From Merdicola sp905200315 (GTDB lineage Bacteria; Bacillota; Clostridia; TANB77; CAG-508): DNA of 64,000 nt. This document shows positions 44,699 to 52,658 of this stretch, one piece after another (the first letter of the stretch is position 1; every line of letters begins with the position of its first letter). The notes under the pieces were generated by a model. That model saw nothing but the letters and a program-made list of their open reading frames with translations, searched no databases and was not told where the DNA came from. The position numbers and the translations under genes were made by a program. The stretch covers positions 40,389 to 104,388 of the forward strand of contig CABPZP010000004.1 in assembly GCA_902461935.1 (NCBI GenBank), written 5' to 3'.

Positions 44699-45301
44699 AT
44701 GGATGATTCGTTTTATAAAGAAAATATTATTTTGTTAAATGAAGTTATTAAAAAGATAGAAAAGATATTAGATGAAATAAAAGAAGAAAAAGAAATAAAT
44801 AGAGAAAGAAATCCTATAAAATATACTACTACAAGAATAAAAACTGAAGAAAGTATGAAAGACAAATTAAAAAGAAAGAACTTAGAGGTTAGCTTGGAAA
44901 ACGCATTAGCAAAAGTCTATGATGCAGCAGGAGTTAGAGTAATATGTGAATATATAGATGATGTTTATTCAATAGTAGAGAGTATTAAAAAATACAATGA
45001 AATAGAAATTATTAAAGAAAAGGATTATATAAAAAAACCAAAACCAAATGGTTACCGTAGCTACCATATAGTATGCAGAGTACCTATTAATATAAAAGGT
45101 AAAATATATAAAACATATGTAGAAATTCAAATAAGAACAATAGCAATGGATTTTTGGTCAAGTTTGGAACATCAAATGAAATATAAGAAAAATATAAAAA
45201 ATCAAGAAATAATAGTTGAAGAATTAAAAAGATGTGCAGATGAAATAGCTACAACAGACATTAATATGTTAGCTATAAGAAATATGATAAATAAAAACTA
45301 A
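44699..45301 (+). CDS. Small alarmone synthetase (RelA/SpoT domain GTP pyrophosphokinase)
   Basis: 200 residues, synthetase domain only. DAAGVRVICEYIDDVYSIV, DYIKKPKPNGYRSYHIVCRV, VEIQIRTIAMDFWSSLEHQM. No HD hydrolase, TGS or ACT domains, so it is of the RelQ/RelP class making (p)ppGpp. Ribosome site AAAGAGG. Probably followed in the same unit by a lone winged-helix protein (45321). Confidence 0.92.
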   Translation: MDDSFYKENIILLNEVIKKIEKILDEIKEEKEINRERNPIKYTTTRIKTEESMKDKLKRKNLEVSLENALAKVYDAAGVRVICEYIDDVYSIVESIKKYNEIEIIKEKDYIKKPKPNGYRSYHIVCRVPINIKGKIYKTYVEIQIRTIAMDFWSSLEHQMKYKKNIKNQEIIVEELKRCADEIATTDINMLAIRNMINKN

Positions 45302-45320
45302 AGAAAGAAGTGTGAGTATT

Positions 45321-45617
45321 ATGAAAGAAAAATATGAAATTGGAAACATAGTATTTGATAAGGAAGAAGCGGAGCTTACAAATACAAATGCTTGTTTATA
45401 TCTAAATAATAAAGAATGTGAAGTAATGGAAATATTAGTAAATAATCAGGAAAGAAATGTAAGCAAAAAAGAGATAAAGCAAAAAGTATGGTCAAATGAG
45501 AAAAAGAATGAAAATATAGTTACAATGTACATAACATATCTGCAAGAAAAATTTTTAGCACTAGGTGCAAATATAAGAATAAACGAAAATAATGGATATG
45601 TGTTGGAAAGTATATAA
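45321..45617 (+). CDS. Stand-alone OmpR/PhoB-type winged-helix DNA-binding protein
   Basis: 98 residues (ATG 45321; AGAAGTGTGAG upstream). The pattern LNNKECEVMEILVNNQERNVSKKEI, VWSNEKKNENIVTMYITYLQEKF, INENNGYVLE is the Trans_reg_C winged helix found at the C-terminus of response regulators. No receiver domain precedes it. Located 19 nt after the alarmone synthetase, so it may regulate or be regulated with it. Confidence 0.85.
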   Translation: MKEKYEIGNIVFDKEEAELTNTNACLYLNNKECEVMEILVNNQERNVSKKEIKQKVWSNEKKNENIVTMYITYLQEKFLALGANIRINENNGYVLESI

Positions 45618-45622
45618 AAACA

Positions 45623-45651
45623 TTGACATCTTATGTAAAGTGATATATAAT
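45623..45651 (+). promoter_or_regulatory. Near-consensus sigma-A promoter of the ankyrin gene
   Basis: TTGACA, 17-nt spacer, TATAAT. The strongest match in the window. Confidence 0.88.
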
Positions 45652-45712
45652 ACAAACATCCAATTATATGGATAGGTAGCTATAAACGTTCATTAATTAA
45701 GGAGGTTTTAAA

Positions 45713-46342
45713 ATGACTAAAGTAGAAGAGATAACAAAAGTAGTTGAAACAATTTTAAATCAAGAAGTTGATGAGGAAGAAACGGAAAGTCGGGGACATA
45801 TTTTAGCTGTTTTTTTTATGGCAGCACTTGAAGAAGGCGATGATATCATGCAAGATTTAGCCCTTATGTTAGGAGCGGATATTGCTAAGCATGGAGTCGG
45901 GTTGCTTAAGAATGCAATAGTGAAGGGGGATCTAGAAAGAATTGATTTCTTAATTAAATCTGGAGCAAAAATAACTGCAAAAGATGATTGGGGAAATGAA
46001 AATTGGGCAATAGAGCTTGCTTCAGATGTGGGAGATAATGAAGTAGTAATGTTCCTGATTGAAAACGGAGTAGATGTAACTGCAAATGATAATGCGGCAA
46101 TAAAACAAGCTTCAATACGTGGTCATATAGATACAATAGAATTACTGCTTGAGAATGGAGCAGATGCTAGTGCGGGATTGAGTGAAGCTGCAGAAAATGG
46201 CCTAAAAGAGGTTGTTGAGTTCTTGATTAAAAATGGTGCCGATGTAACAGTAAATAATAACTGCGCTGTAAAAGAAGCTTTTCTTGGCAGATATAAAGAA
46301 ATTGTGGAGATTTTAATTAAAGCAGGTGCAAGTTTTAGCTGA
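45713..46342 (+). CDS. Ankyrin-repeat protein
   Basis: 209 residues. The N-terminal ~50 residues are a helical segment (EITKVVETILNQEVDEEETE). Five to six ankyrin repeats follow, e.g. ERIDFLIKSGAKITAKDDWG, EVVMFLIENGVDVTANDNAA, DTIELLLENGADASAGL, EVVEFLIKNGADVTVNNNCA. No signal peptide; cytosolic protein-binding role is inferred. AAGGAGG ribosome site. Codon use is less AT-biased, with one in-frame CGG (45793-45795), GGG and GTC codons, so it is a likely acquired gene. Confidence 0.9.
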   Translation: MTKVEEITKVVETILNQEVDEEETESRGHILAVFFMAALEEGDDIMQDLALMLGADIAKHGVGLLKNAIVKGDLERIDFLIKSGAKITAKDDWGNENWAIELASDVGDNEVVMFLIENGVDVTANDNAAIKQASIRGHIDTIELLLENGADASAGLSEAAENGLKEVVEFLIKNGADVTVNNNCAVKEAFLGRYKEIVEILIKAGASFS

Positions 46343-46369
46343 TACAATTTTCTAATTAAGAATTCCAAA

Positions 46370-46405
46370 AAAGAGAATAACTTTAAATAAGGTTATTCTC
46401 TTTTT
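46370..46405 (+). terminator. Terminator of the ankyrin gene
   Basis: AAGAGAATAAC pairs with GTTATTCTCTT (one side extended by GG/CTTT), followed by T5. Confidence 0.88.
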
Positions 46406-46430
46406 GCATTATAGGAAATTCACATTTTGC

Positions 46431-46457
46431 TGTAGGGGCGGGGACACCTTTGTCCGA
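46431..46457 (+). repeat. GC-rich intergenic repeat, divergent copy
   Basis: TGTAGGGGCGGGGACACC then TTTGTCCGA. The left flank ATAGGAAATTC.CATTTTG is shared with the copy at 5850. Confidence 0.65.
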
Positions 46458-46511
46458 AAAAATACGAAAAATAATATATATTGAATCTTCAAATAAATTA
46501 ACATCAAACGT

Positions 46512-46539
46512 TGTAGGGGTCGGCGTCCTCGACGACCCG
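46512..46539 (+). repeat. GC-rich intergenic repeat, copy
   Basis: TGTAGGGGTCGGCGTCCTC then GACGACCCG, preceded by ATCAAACGT, a flank shared with the copies at 59998, 63281 and 63800. Apart from the terminator and these two repeats I see nothing in 46343-46779. Confidence 0.8.
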
Positions 46540-46779
46540 AAATATTTTAATTACCGAATGCCAAATAAATTGTTTTTTATACAAAGGTGTAGCAATTTTC
46601 AAAATAAAAAATGATCAATAGACCATTTGACATGCAATTACATTTTTGTAAAATATATTTATATGAGTCACTTGAAATATAGTGACTCTTTTTATATAAT
46701 TGCTTTGAGATTATGAATAAAGAGAAAAATACATATCTGGAATTCATGCTAGAAGATTAAAAATAAAGGAGAAATATAC

Positions 46780-46854
46780 ATGATACATAGAATGAAGTTA
46801 AATGAAAGTCCATATGAAAGAATAAAAAATGGAACAAGCATTGATAAATATTAG
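46780..46854 (+). pseudogene. Fragment of an ASCH-domain protein
   Basis: MIHRMKLNESPYERIKNGTS then stop. The start matches the N-terminus of ASCH-domain proteins (MKLNExPFExIKNGTK). AAAGGAG lies 6 nt upstream, so it may still be translated as a 24-residue peptide. In +1 the text INIRVERKIKFKI continues to 46902, so a disrupted longer gene is likely. No CGG is involved here. Confidence 0.5.
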
Positions 46855-46899
46855 AGTAGAAAGAAAAATCAAATTTAAAATAACAAAAGAGGTAAAAAG

Positions 46900-47544
46900 A
46901 TGAAGGAAAAAGTAAAAGAATTAATTATGAATAATTTTAAATGGATTATATTATTTATATGTTTAATTGGATTTTTTGCATTGGCAGAAGATGTATTTAA
47001 CAAAGAAATAATGAATGAAGATATAATAGGGTACAAATTCATATCAACATTTTTAATTTCAGATTTTGCAACTCCAATAGCAAAATTTATAACTAATTTT
47101 GGCGGGGCAATATTTATAGCAGTGGTAGCTATTTTTTTAGCTATAATAATAAAAAACAAAAAAATTGCAATATCAATACTTGCAAATCTTGTTATTATAA
47201 CAGGATTAAATCAATTATTAAAAAGAATATTACAAAGAGCTAGACCAACTGAATATAGAATAATACAAGAAACCGGATATAGCTTTCCATCAGGACATTC
47301 AATGATAAGTATGGCTTTTTATGGATATCTAATATATTTAATTTATAAAAATGTAAAAAACAAATATATAAAATGGATTTCGATTTCATTACTAAGTATA
47401 TTAATATGTTTAATAGGAATAAGCAGAATTTATCTTGGAGTGCATTATACAAGCGATGTATTAGGAGGATTCTTAATATCAATATCGTATTTAGTAATTT
47501 ATATAAGTGCTGTGAATAAGTTTTTAGTAGAAGATAAAAAGTAA
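46900..47544 (+). CDS. PAP2-family membrane phosphatase
   Basis: 214 residues, six membrane helices. Phosphatase signature: KRILQRARP, SFPSGHSM, SRIYLGVHYTSD. Candidate undecaprenyl-pyrophosphate or lipid phosphatase (BcrC/PgpB-like); substrate not resolvable. Ribosome site AAAGAGG. Isolated gene. Confidence 0.88.
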   Translation: MKEKVKELIMNNFKWIILFICLIGFFALAEDVFNKEIMNEDIIGYKFISTFLISDFATPIAKFITNFGGAIFIAVVAIFLAIIIKNKKIAISILANLVIITGLNQLLKRILQRARPTEYRIIQETGYSFPSGHSMISMAFYGYLIYLIYKNVKNKYIKWISISLLSILICLIGISRIYLGVHYTSDVLGGFLISISYLVIYISAVNKFLVEDKK

Positions 47545-47551
47545 TTTGTAT

Positions 47552-47647
47552 GGAGATTGAAGTTTGGAAGTTGGAAGTCTAAAATATATGGCAAAGCTTC
47601 GAATAAATTACCATAAAATCTAACTTCCAACCTAAAATATCCAACCT
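47552..47647. repeat. Inverted-repeat region (GTTGGAAGT type)
   Basis: GTTGGAAGT (47570) and ACTTCCAAC (47623), with extra copies of TTGGAAG and CCAACCT nearby. Words similar to the 21606 inverted repeat suggest a second dispersed repeat family. Confidence 0.45.
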
Positions 47648-47711
47648 CGAATTACAACTTTTGTAGTTTACTAGATAAATAGTAAAATATTGTATAAAAA
47701 GGAGATGAATT

Positions 47712-48830
47712 ATGAAAGAGAAAATAGCAATAATTGTATCAGTTCTTATTATAATTATATCAATATTTTTCTATAGTCTAATTGTAAATAATGATGACTT
47801 TGCGCCATACAAATGTAAAGAGTACAATAAAGATTATGAGTTAGGTACAGATGTATATAATTTATCAAAAATAAAAAATGAGCTAACGAATATAGCGCAA
47901 GAGTATGAAGAAGGGTTAAAGTTGACTTTTATTCAATACGATATAAATGAAAATGGCAAAACCGCTATATTCCAATTTTATAAAGATGATTATAATGGAA
48001 GAAATAAAGCATGTTTACTTACTATGAATATTGACATTGATAAAAATAAAATGACAAAAATAAAGTATGAAAAAGGAAATGGAAAAAGAGTAACAGGATA
48101 TTCTAAGAAAATTAATTCATTAGAAAAAATATCAGATTATATAAATCTAAATGAAAATATTAAAATTATTGTTACTGGCGAAGATATAACATTATATAAA
48201 GATGGGCAAAAGATGGAAAAGAATGATTTTGTTAAAAACATTACTAATAATATAAATGAATATGTTTACAATGGCAATGGAGTGGTAACAGAGGTAAATG
48301 ACAGTAATATAATTTTTGAAAATCAATCAAATAATAAAAAATACTCAATAGATATAAATAGTGATTTAAAGTTTGTAAATGGAAGAACAAATGATGAAAT
48401 AAATATTAATGAAATAAAAGTTGGTTATTATATAGATACACTTACTCAAGAGCAAAATGTAATTAGTGTATTAAGTAAGATAAAAGGTGAAGAATTAAGA
48501 AAAGAACTAATGAAAAATTTTACATTAGAAAATCCTATTTATTTAACAGTTTCTCCAGTAGGTGCAAATATGAAAATAATAAATAAAAATAAAGCAATAT
48601 TAACTATAACTTATGGTGATTTATTATCTGATTATAATACAGATGGCGGAGAATTTGAAATGAAAGTAGAAATTAATTCAAATACAAAAATAGAATGCAA
48701 AGGTGGAATTGATAATATAGAACGATTAGGAGATGTATCGTTAGATATAGTAAAAATAAAGCTAGATAAAAATACTATTAATAACGAAATACCAGTTGCC
48801 ACATACTTTATGTCTAGCAATGGTAATTAA
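47712..48830 (+). CDS. Hypothetical membrane-anchored protein
   Basis: 372 residues. One N-terminal helix (IAIIVSVLIIIISIFFYSLI), then an extracytoplasmic region rich in Lys/Asn/Ile with beta-type patterning. Segment VVTEVNDSNIIFENQSNNKKYSIDI resembles a small OB/SH3-like repeat, but no family is recognised. Ribosome site AAAGGAGATG. Followed 47 nt later by the exchanger gene, possibly co-transcribed. Confidence 0.7.
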   Translation: MKEKIAIIVSVLIIIISIFFYSLIVNNDDFAPYKCKEYNKDYELGTDVYNLSKIKNELTNIAQEYEEGLKLTFIQYDINENGKTAIFQFYKDDYNGRNKACLLTMNIDIDKNKMTKIKYEKGNGKRVTGYSKKINSLEKISDYINLNENIKIIVTGEDITLYKDGQKMEKNDFVKNITNNINEYVYNGNGVVTEVNDSNIIFENQSNNKKYSIDINSDLKFVNGRTNDEININEIKVGYYIDTLTQEQNVISVLSKIKGEELRKELMKNFTLENPIYLTVSPVGANMKIINKNKAILTITYGDLLSDYNTDGGEFEMKVEINSNTKIECKGGIDNIERLGDVSLDIVKIKLDKNTINNEIPVATYFMSSNGN

Positions 48831-48877
48831 AAGATATAATAATTTTTTATATGTAGAAAACAAAGAAAGGAGAAAAA

Positions 48878-49834
48878 ATGTTAATATCAGTATTATTAAT
48901 TATTTTAGGTTTTATATTACTAATAAAGGGAGCAGATTTTCTAGTAGATGGAGCAAGTAGTTTAGCTAGAAAATTTAATATTCCAGATATTATAATAGGA
49001 TTAACAATAGTTTCAATAGGAACTTCAATGCCAGAATTATTTGTAAGTTCAACATCTACAATAAATGGTTCCTCAGATATGGCAATAGGAAATATAATAG
49101 GAAGTAATTTATGTAATTTATTAATGATATTAGGTATATCTACTATAATAAAACCAGTAAAATTTCAAAAAGAAACTAGACTTATAGAAATACCAATATG
49201 TTTAATAATAACTATTATTTTTGCGATATTTTGTAACACCTCAGGAGAAATATCGCGAATAGAAGCTATTGTTTTAATTTTTTTATTTGTACTATTTATC
49301 ATTTATACTATAATTATGGCAAAAAAAGGAAATTCATTTGATGGAAACACTGTTATAGAAATTCAAACTGATGACAAGCCATTATCATTAAAAAAGAGTA
49401 TTATATTAATTGTGTTAGGTATTGTCGGATTAAAAGTTGGTGGGGATTTTACAGTAGAAAATGCGACTAATTTAGCCAGAATGTTTAGTATAAGTGAAAA
49501 AATAATAGGATTAACCATACTTGCAATAGGTACAAGCTTACCAGAACTAGTAACAAGTGTTACAGCAGCAATAAAAGGAAATAGTGATATAGCAATAGGA
49601 AATATTATAGGCTCTAATATATTTAATATATTACTTATAATTGGAGTTTCAGCTATAATTTCTCCACTAACATATAACATTACTTATAATATACAAATAG
49701 GAATATTAATATTAGCAACAATAATACTATCAATATTTCCGATAATACCACCTAAAAATGAAATGAGTAGATTTAATGGATTAATTTATTTAGCAATATA
49801 TATTATATATATGATAATTATATTTGTAAGATAG
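48878..49834 (+). CDS. CaCA-family Na+/Ca2+ antiporter (YrbG-like)
   Basis: 318 residues, about ten helices. The two inverted alpha repeats are clear: GADFLVDGASSLARKF...GLTIVSIGTSMPELFVS near the N-terminus and GGDFTVENATNLARMF...GLTILAIGTSLPELVTS after the cytoplasmic loop. Conserved Glu in PELF/PELV are ion-binding. AAAGGAG ribosome site. Cation (Ca2+ or other) exchange is inferred from the family. Confidence 0.93.
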   Translation: MLISVLLIILGFILLIKGADFLVDGASSLARKFNIPDIIIGLTIVSIGTSMPELFVSSTSTINGSSDMAIGNIIGSNLCNLLMILGISTIIKPVKFQKETRLIEIPICLIITIIFAIFCNTSGEISRIEAIVLIFLFVLFIIYTIIMAKKGNSFDGNTVIEIQTDDKPLSLKKSIILIVLGIVGLKVGGDFTVENATNLARMFSISEKIIGLTILAIGTSLPELVTSVTAAIKGNSDIAIGNIIGSNIFNILLIIGVSAIISPLTYNITYNIQIGILILATIILSIFPIIPPKNEMSRFNGLIYLAIYIIYMIIIFVR

Positions 49835-49880
49835 AATAAAAAATGAAAATTATAGAAATTCTGGAGGGAAAGATTACAGG

Positions 49881-50018
49881 TTACTTGCAAATGTATACTT
49901 GATGTCTTGTTATTCCTAAATTTAGAACTATTCTATCTTTATTTTCACCATGCTCAACAAAATCTTTAATTGCATTATATTTTTCCATTTCTTTCATTCT
50001 TAATTTTACCGCTTTCAT
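49881..50018 (-). pseudogene. N-terminal fragment of an IS transposase (helix-turn-helix part)
   Basis: 45 residues: MKAVKLRMKEMEKYNAIKDF...NKDRIVLNLGITRHQVYICK. Resembles the N-terminal HTH of ISNCY-type transposases (MKxxxKYxxIKxLVxxxxNKKRAALxLGxTxRxVxRL). AAAGGTGG ribosome site is kept, but the catalytic domain is missing on the minus strand after 49881. An IS remnant, possibly an orphan HTH peptide. Confidence 0.55.
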
Positions 50019-50134
50019 TTTTGCCACCTTTCAGTGATATATTATATTTTATGTTTGGGACATTTTCAAAAATTAATATATAGGATTTTATCAAAAATCA
50101 ATCATAAAATCTTTTTAATATATAATTTCAAAAC

Positions 50135-50163
50135 TTGAATAATTATATCTAAAATGATATAAT
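50135..50163 (+). promoter_or_regulatory. Sigma-A promoter for rsmE
   Basis: TTGAAT, 17-nt spacer, TATAAT, 28 nt before ATG 50192. Confidence 0.72.
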
Positions 50164-50191
50164 TTACAAAGTTAAAAAGAGAGGAATTATT

Positions 50192-50942
50192 ATGCCAAAA
50201 TTCTTTGTCGAAAATGAGAATATAAAAAGTAATAAAATATATATAACAGAAGATTATAATCATATAAAAAATGTACTTAGAAAAAATGTAGGAGATGAAC
50301 TAGAGGTTTGTAATAAAAATAACGGAGATAATTTTCTATGTAGCATTTTAAATATATTAAGTGAAGAAATTGAATGTGAAATTATAAAGAGTGTAAAAAG
50401 CGAGGCAGAATCAAAATTAAAAGTAACTATTTTTCAAGGGCTACCAAAACAGGAAAAAATGGAGCTTGTGATACAAAAATGTATTGAGCTTGGTGCATAT
50501 GAATTTGTTCCTTTGAAAATGAAAAATTGTGTGGTCAAATTAAAAGAAAAAGATAAAATAAAGAAAATTGAAAGATGGCAAAAAATTGCTGAAGTTGCTG
50601 CAAAACAATGTGGAAGAGATATAGTACCAAGAGTAAATAATATATGTAATATAAGTGAATTAATAAACAAAATGAAAAATTTTGATAGTGTAATTGTAGC
50701 ATATGAAAATGAAGAAAATTATAGTATAAAAAGTGAAATTAATAAACTAAAACAAAAAGAGAATATTAATAAAGTAGCAATTATAATAGGACCAGAAGGA
50801 CGGAATAGACAAACAGGAGATACTAAAATTAAAAGAAAATGGAGCAAGTATCGTTACACTTGGAAAACGAATTTTAAGAACAGAAACAGTGGCAATAGCA
50901 CTAACCAGTATTTTAATGTTTGAATTAGGAGATTTTAATTAA
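50192..50942 (+). CDS. rsmE: 16S rRNA m3U1498 methyltransferase RsmE, interrupted by a +1 shift
   Basis: SPOUT-class methyltransferase. N-terminal PUA-like part (PKFFVENENIKSNKIYI), QGLPKQEKMELVIQKCIELG, AAKQCGRDIVPRV. The SAM-binding knot begins AIIIGPEG, then the frame hits CGG at 50801. Removing C50801 gives GPEGGIDKQEIL, then ASIVTLGKRILRTETVAIAL, the essential trefoil-knot motifs, ending at TAA 50942 (249 residues, family length). The unshifted product (243 residues) has an unrelated basic tail and could not bind SAM. It precedes a membrane protein gene and yicC. Confidence 0.9.
50801..50804 (+). other. Candidate +1 recoding site CGGA in rsmE
   Basis: Frame reads GAA GGA CGG AAT; the conserved protein needs GAA GGA (C) GGA ATA, Glu-Gly-Gly-Ile in GPEGG. 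Extra base C50801. Confidence 0.75.
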
Positions 50943-50962
50943 ATAAAAAGGAGGCCTTTGTT

Positions 50963-51493
50963 ATGGAAGAAGAAAGAATAATAAATGAAATAGAGCAGAA
51001 AATTGAGAAAAAAAGAAAAATGCCACAAGAAATAGAAAGTAAATTAAATAAAAAAATATTTGAAAATTTATTAATGGCTATAGTAATTATGTTATATTTT
51101 AATTTTTTTATATTTGGAATAAATAATATAGAAATTATTGAATACATAAAATTATTGAAAATATTTACATTAAGTATAGGTGTTTTATCTATAATTGTTT
51201 TAGAATATAGCTACAAAAAAGAAAGTGTTAGTTCAATGTATACAGGAATTGAACTAATTGCTTTATCTATTATAACAATGTTTTGTAAATATATATGTAT
51301 TATAAACGAAAGTAAGTATATACCATATTTAGCTTTGTTTGCATATGTATTTTCAATATATTACATTTTTAAAGATATAATTATATACAGAAAAACAAAG
51401 AAAGAATATTTAAAATCTTTAAATGATATTGAAGAAATTATAAAAAAAGAGAAACCACAAAAAGTAAAAAATACAACAAGAAAAAGAAAGTAG
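50963..51493 (+). CDS. Four-helix membrane protein of unknown function
   Basis: 176 residues. An N-terminal charged helix (EEERIINEIEQKIEKKRK), four hydrophobic helices (about 36-55, 63-82, 92-110, 118-138) and a Lys-rich tail. No family recognised. Ribosome site AAAGGAGGCC. Sits between rsmE and yicC, spaced 20 and 10 nt, so it belongs to the same operon. Confidence 0.7.
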   Translation: MEEERIINEIEQKIEKKRKMPQEIESKLNKKIFENLLMAIVIMLYFNFFIFGINNIEIIEYIKLLKIFTLSIGVLSIIVLEYSYKKESVSSMYTGIELIALSIITMFCKYICIINESKYIPYLALFAYVFSIYYIFKDIIIYRKTKKEYLKSLNDIEEIIKKEKPQKVKNTTRKRK

Positions 51494-51503
51494 GTGTATA
51501 TAA

Positions 51504-52385
51504 ATGTTAAAAAGTATGACAGGCTTTGGTAGAGCAAAATACCAAATAGATGGTAGAGAGTACATAGTAGAAATAAAATCTGTAAATTATAAATATTCAG
51601 ATGTATCAGTTCGATTACCAAGAAATATAAGTTATTTAGAAGAATTTATAAAAAAAGAAGTACTGAAGAATATATCAAGAGGGAAGATTGATGTAAATAT
51701 AACATTTAATAATTATAGTTCTCTTGGTAAAAATATAAGTATAAATAAAGAAATGGCTGAAATATACATAAAATCGCTTAGAAGATTGGTAGAAGATTAT
51801 GGAGTAAAAGATGATATTACGGCAATGAATATCTCAAAAATGCCAGAAGTTTTAGAAATAAAAGATGAAGAAGATGAAGAACAAATAAAACAAGAAATAG
51901 CAATTCCACTAAAAGAAGCAATTGAAAGTTTTATGAATATGAAAAAGGTTGAAGGAACAAAACTTGCAGAAGATATGGAAATAAGAATAAATGAAATATC
52001 TAAAAAAGTTGATAAAGTTTCTGAACTTTCCACTGGACTTATTAAGGAATATGTAGTAAAATTAGAAACACGAATAAAAGAAATTTTACAATCTAACGAA
52101 GTTGATAAACAAAGACTAGAACAGGAAGTTGTTATATTTGCAGATAAATGTTCTATAGAGGAAGAAGTTACAAGACTAAAAAGCCATATAGAACAGTTTG
52201 AAAGTCTTATACAAGAAAACGAATATAACACAATAGGAAAAAAATTGGATTTTATAATCCAAGAAATGAACAGAGAGACAAACACAATAGGCTCTAAAGC
52301 AAATTGCTTAGAAATTACTAATGAAGTTATAAACATAAAAACTGAAATTGAAAATATCAGGGAACAAGTACAAAATATTGAATAG
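51504..52385 (+). CDS. yicC: YicC-family RNA endonuclease
   Basis: 293 residues. Start MLKSMTGFGRAKYQIDGREY and EIKSVNYKYSDVSVRLPRNI are family hallmarks, as is the C-terminal ELNFIIQEMNRE-type motif (KLDFIIQEMNRETNTIGSK). YicC/YloC proteins have been described as endoribonucleases. It starts the yicC-remA-(gmk)-rpoZ block typical of Firmicutes. Confidence 0.95.
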   Translation: MLKSMTGFGRAKYQIDGREYIVEIKSVNYKYSDVSVRLPRNISYLEEFIKKEVLKNISRGKIDVNITFNNYSSLGKNISINKEMAEIYIKSLRRLVEDYGVKDDITAMNISKMPEVLEIKDEEDEEQIKQEIAIPLKEAIESFMNMKKVEGTKLAEDMEIRINEISKKVDKVSELSTGLIKEYVVKLETRIKEILQSNEVDKQRLEQEVVIFADKCSIEEEVTRLKSHIEQFESLIQENEYNTIGKKLDFIIQEMNRETNTIGSKANCLEITNEVINIKTEIENIREQVQNIE

Positions 52386-52395
52386 GAGGCCAAAA

Positions 52396-52656
52396 ATGCA
52401 ATTAATTAATATTGGGTTTGGAAATACAGTTTCAGCAAATAGAATAGTAGCAATAGTAAGTCCAGAATCTGCACCAATAAAAAGAATAGTACAAGAAGCA
52501 AAAGAATCTGGAAACGCTATAGATGCAACATGTGGAAGAAGAACAAGAGCTGTAGTTATAATGGATTCAGGACATATAGTTTTATCTGCTGTTCAACCAG
52601 AAACTGTTGCAGGAAGGTTAGACAAAGATGAAAAAGAAGAATTAGGAGGAATGTAA
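52396..52656 (+). CDS. remA: RemA-family extracellular-matrix regulator (DUF370)
   Basis: 86 residues: MQLINIGFGNTVSANRIVAI, SPESAPIKR, ATCGRRTRAVVIMDSGHIVLSAVQPETVAGR. RemA is a DNA-binding ring-forming regulator of matrix and osmoprotection genes in Bacillus; in clostridia the regulon is unknown. TAGGAGG ribosome site sets ATG 52396. It ends 2 nt before rpoZ. Confidence 0.94.
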   Translation: MQLINIGFGNTVSANRIVAIVSPESAPIKRIVQEAKESGNAIDATCGRRTRAVVIMDSGHIVLSAVQPETVAGRLDKDEKEELGGM

Positions 52657-52658
52657 AA

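Noticed and set aside
46431..46539. CRISPR array
   Set aside because: The repeats are palindromic, unevenly spaced across the window and not separated by regular spacers.
46780..46902. Fifth CGGA-type recoding event in the ASCH fragment
   Set aside because: The break at 46837-46842 contains no CGG, and the +1 continuation is short and does not rebuild a full ASCH domain.
22522..50942. CGG simply reassigned to glycine
   Set aside because: A triplet reassignment would keep the frame. In all four genes the family protein continues only if the frame advances by one base.
22522..50942. Four independent random indel errors or decaying pseudogenes
   Set aside because: All four are the same base (extra C) in the same context (before GGA) at conserved glycines, with no other lesions. 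A systematic context-specific base-calling error remains possible and is stated as the main alternative.
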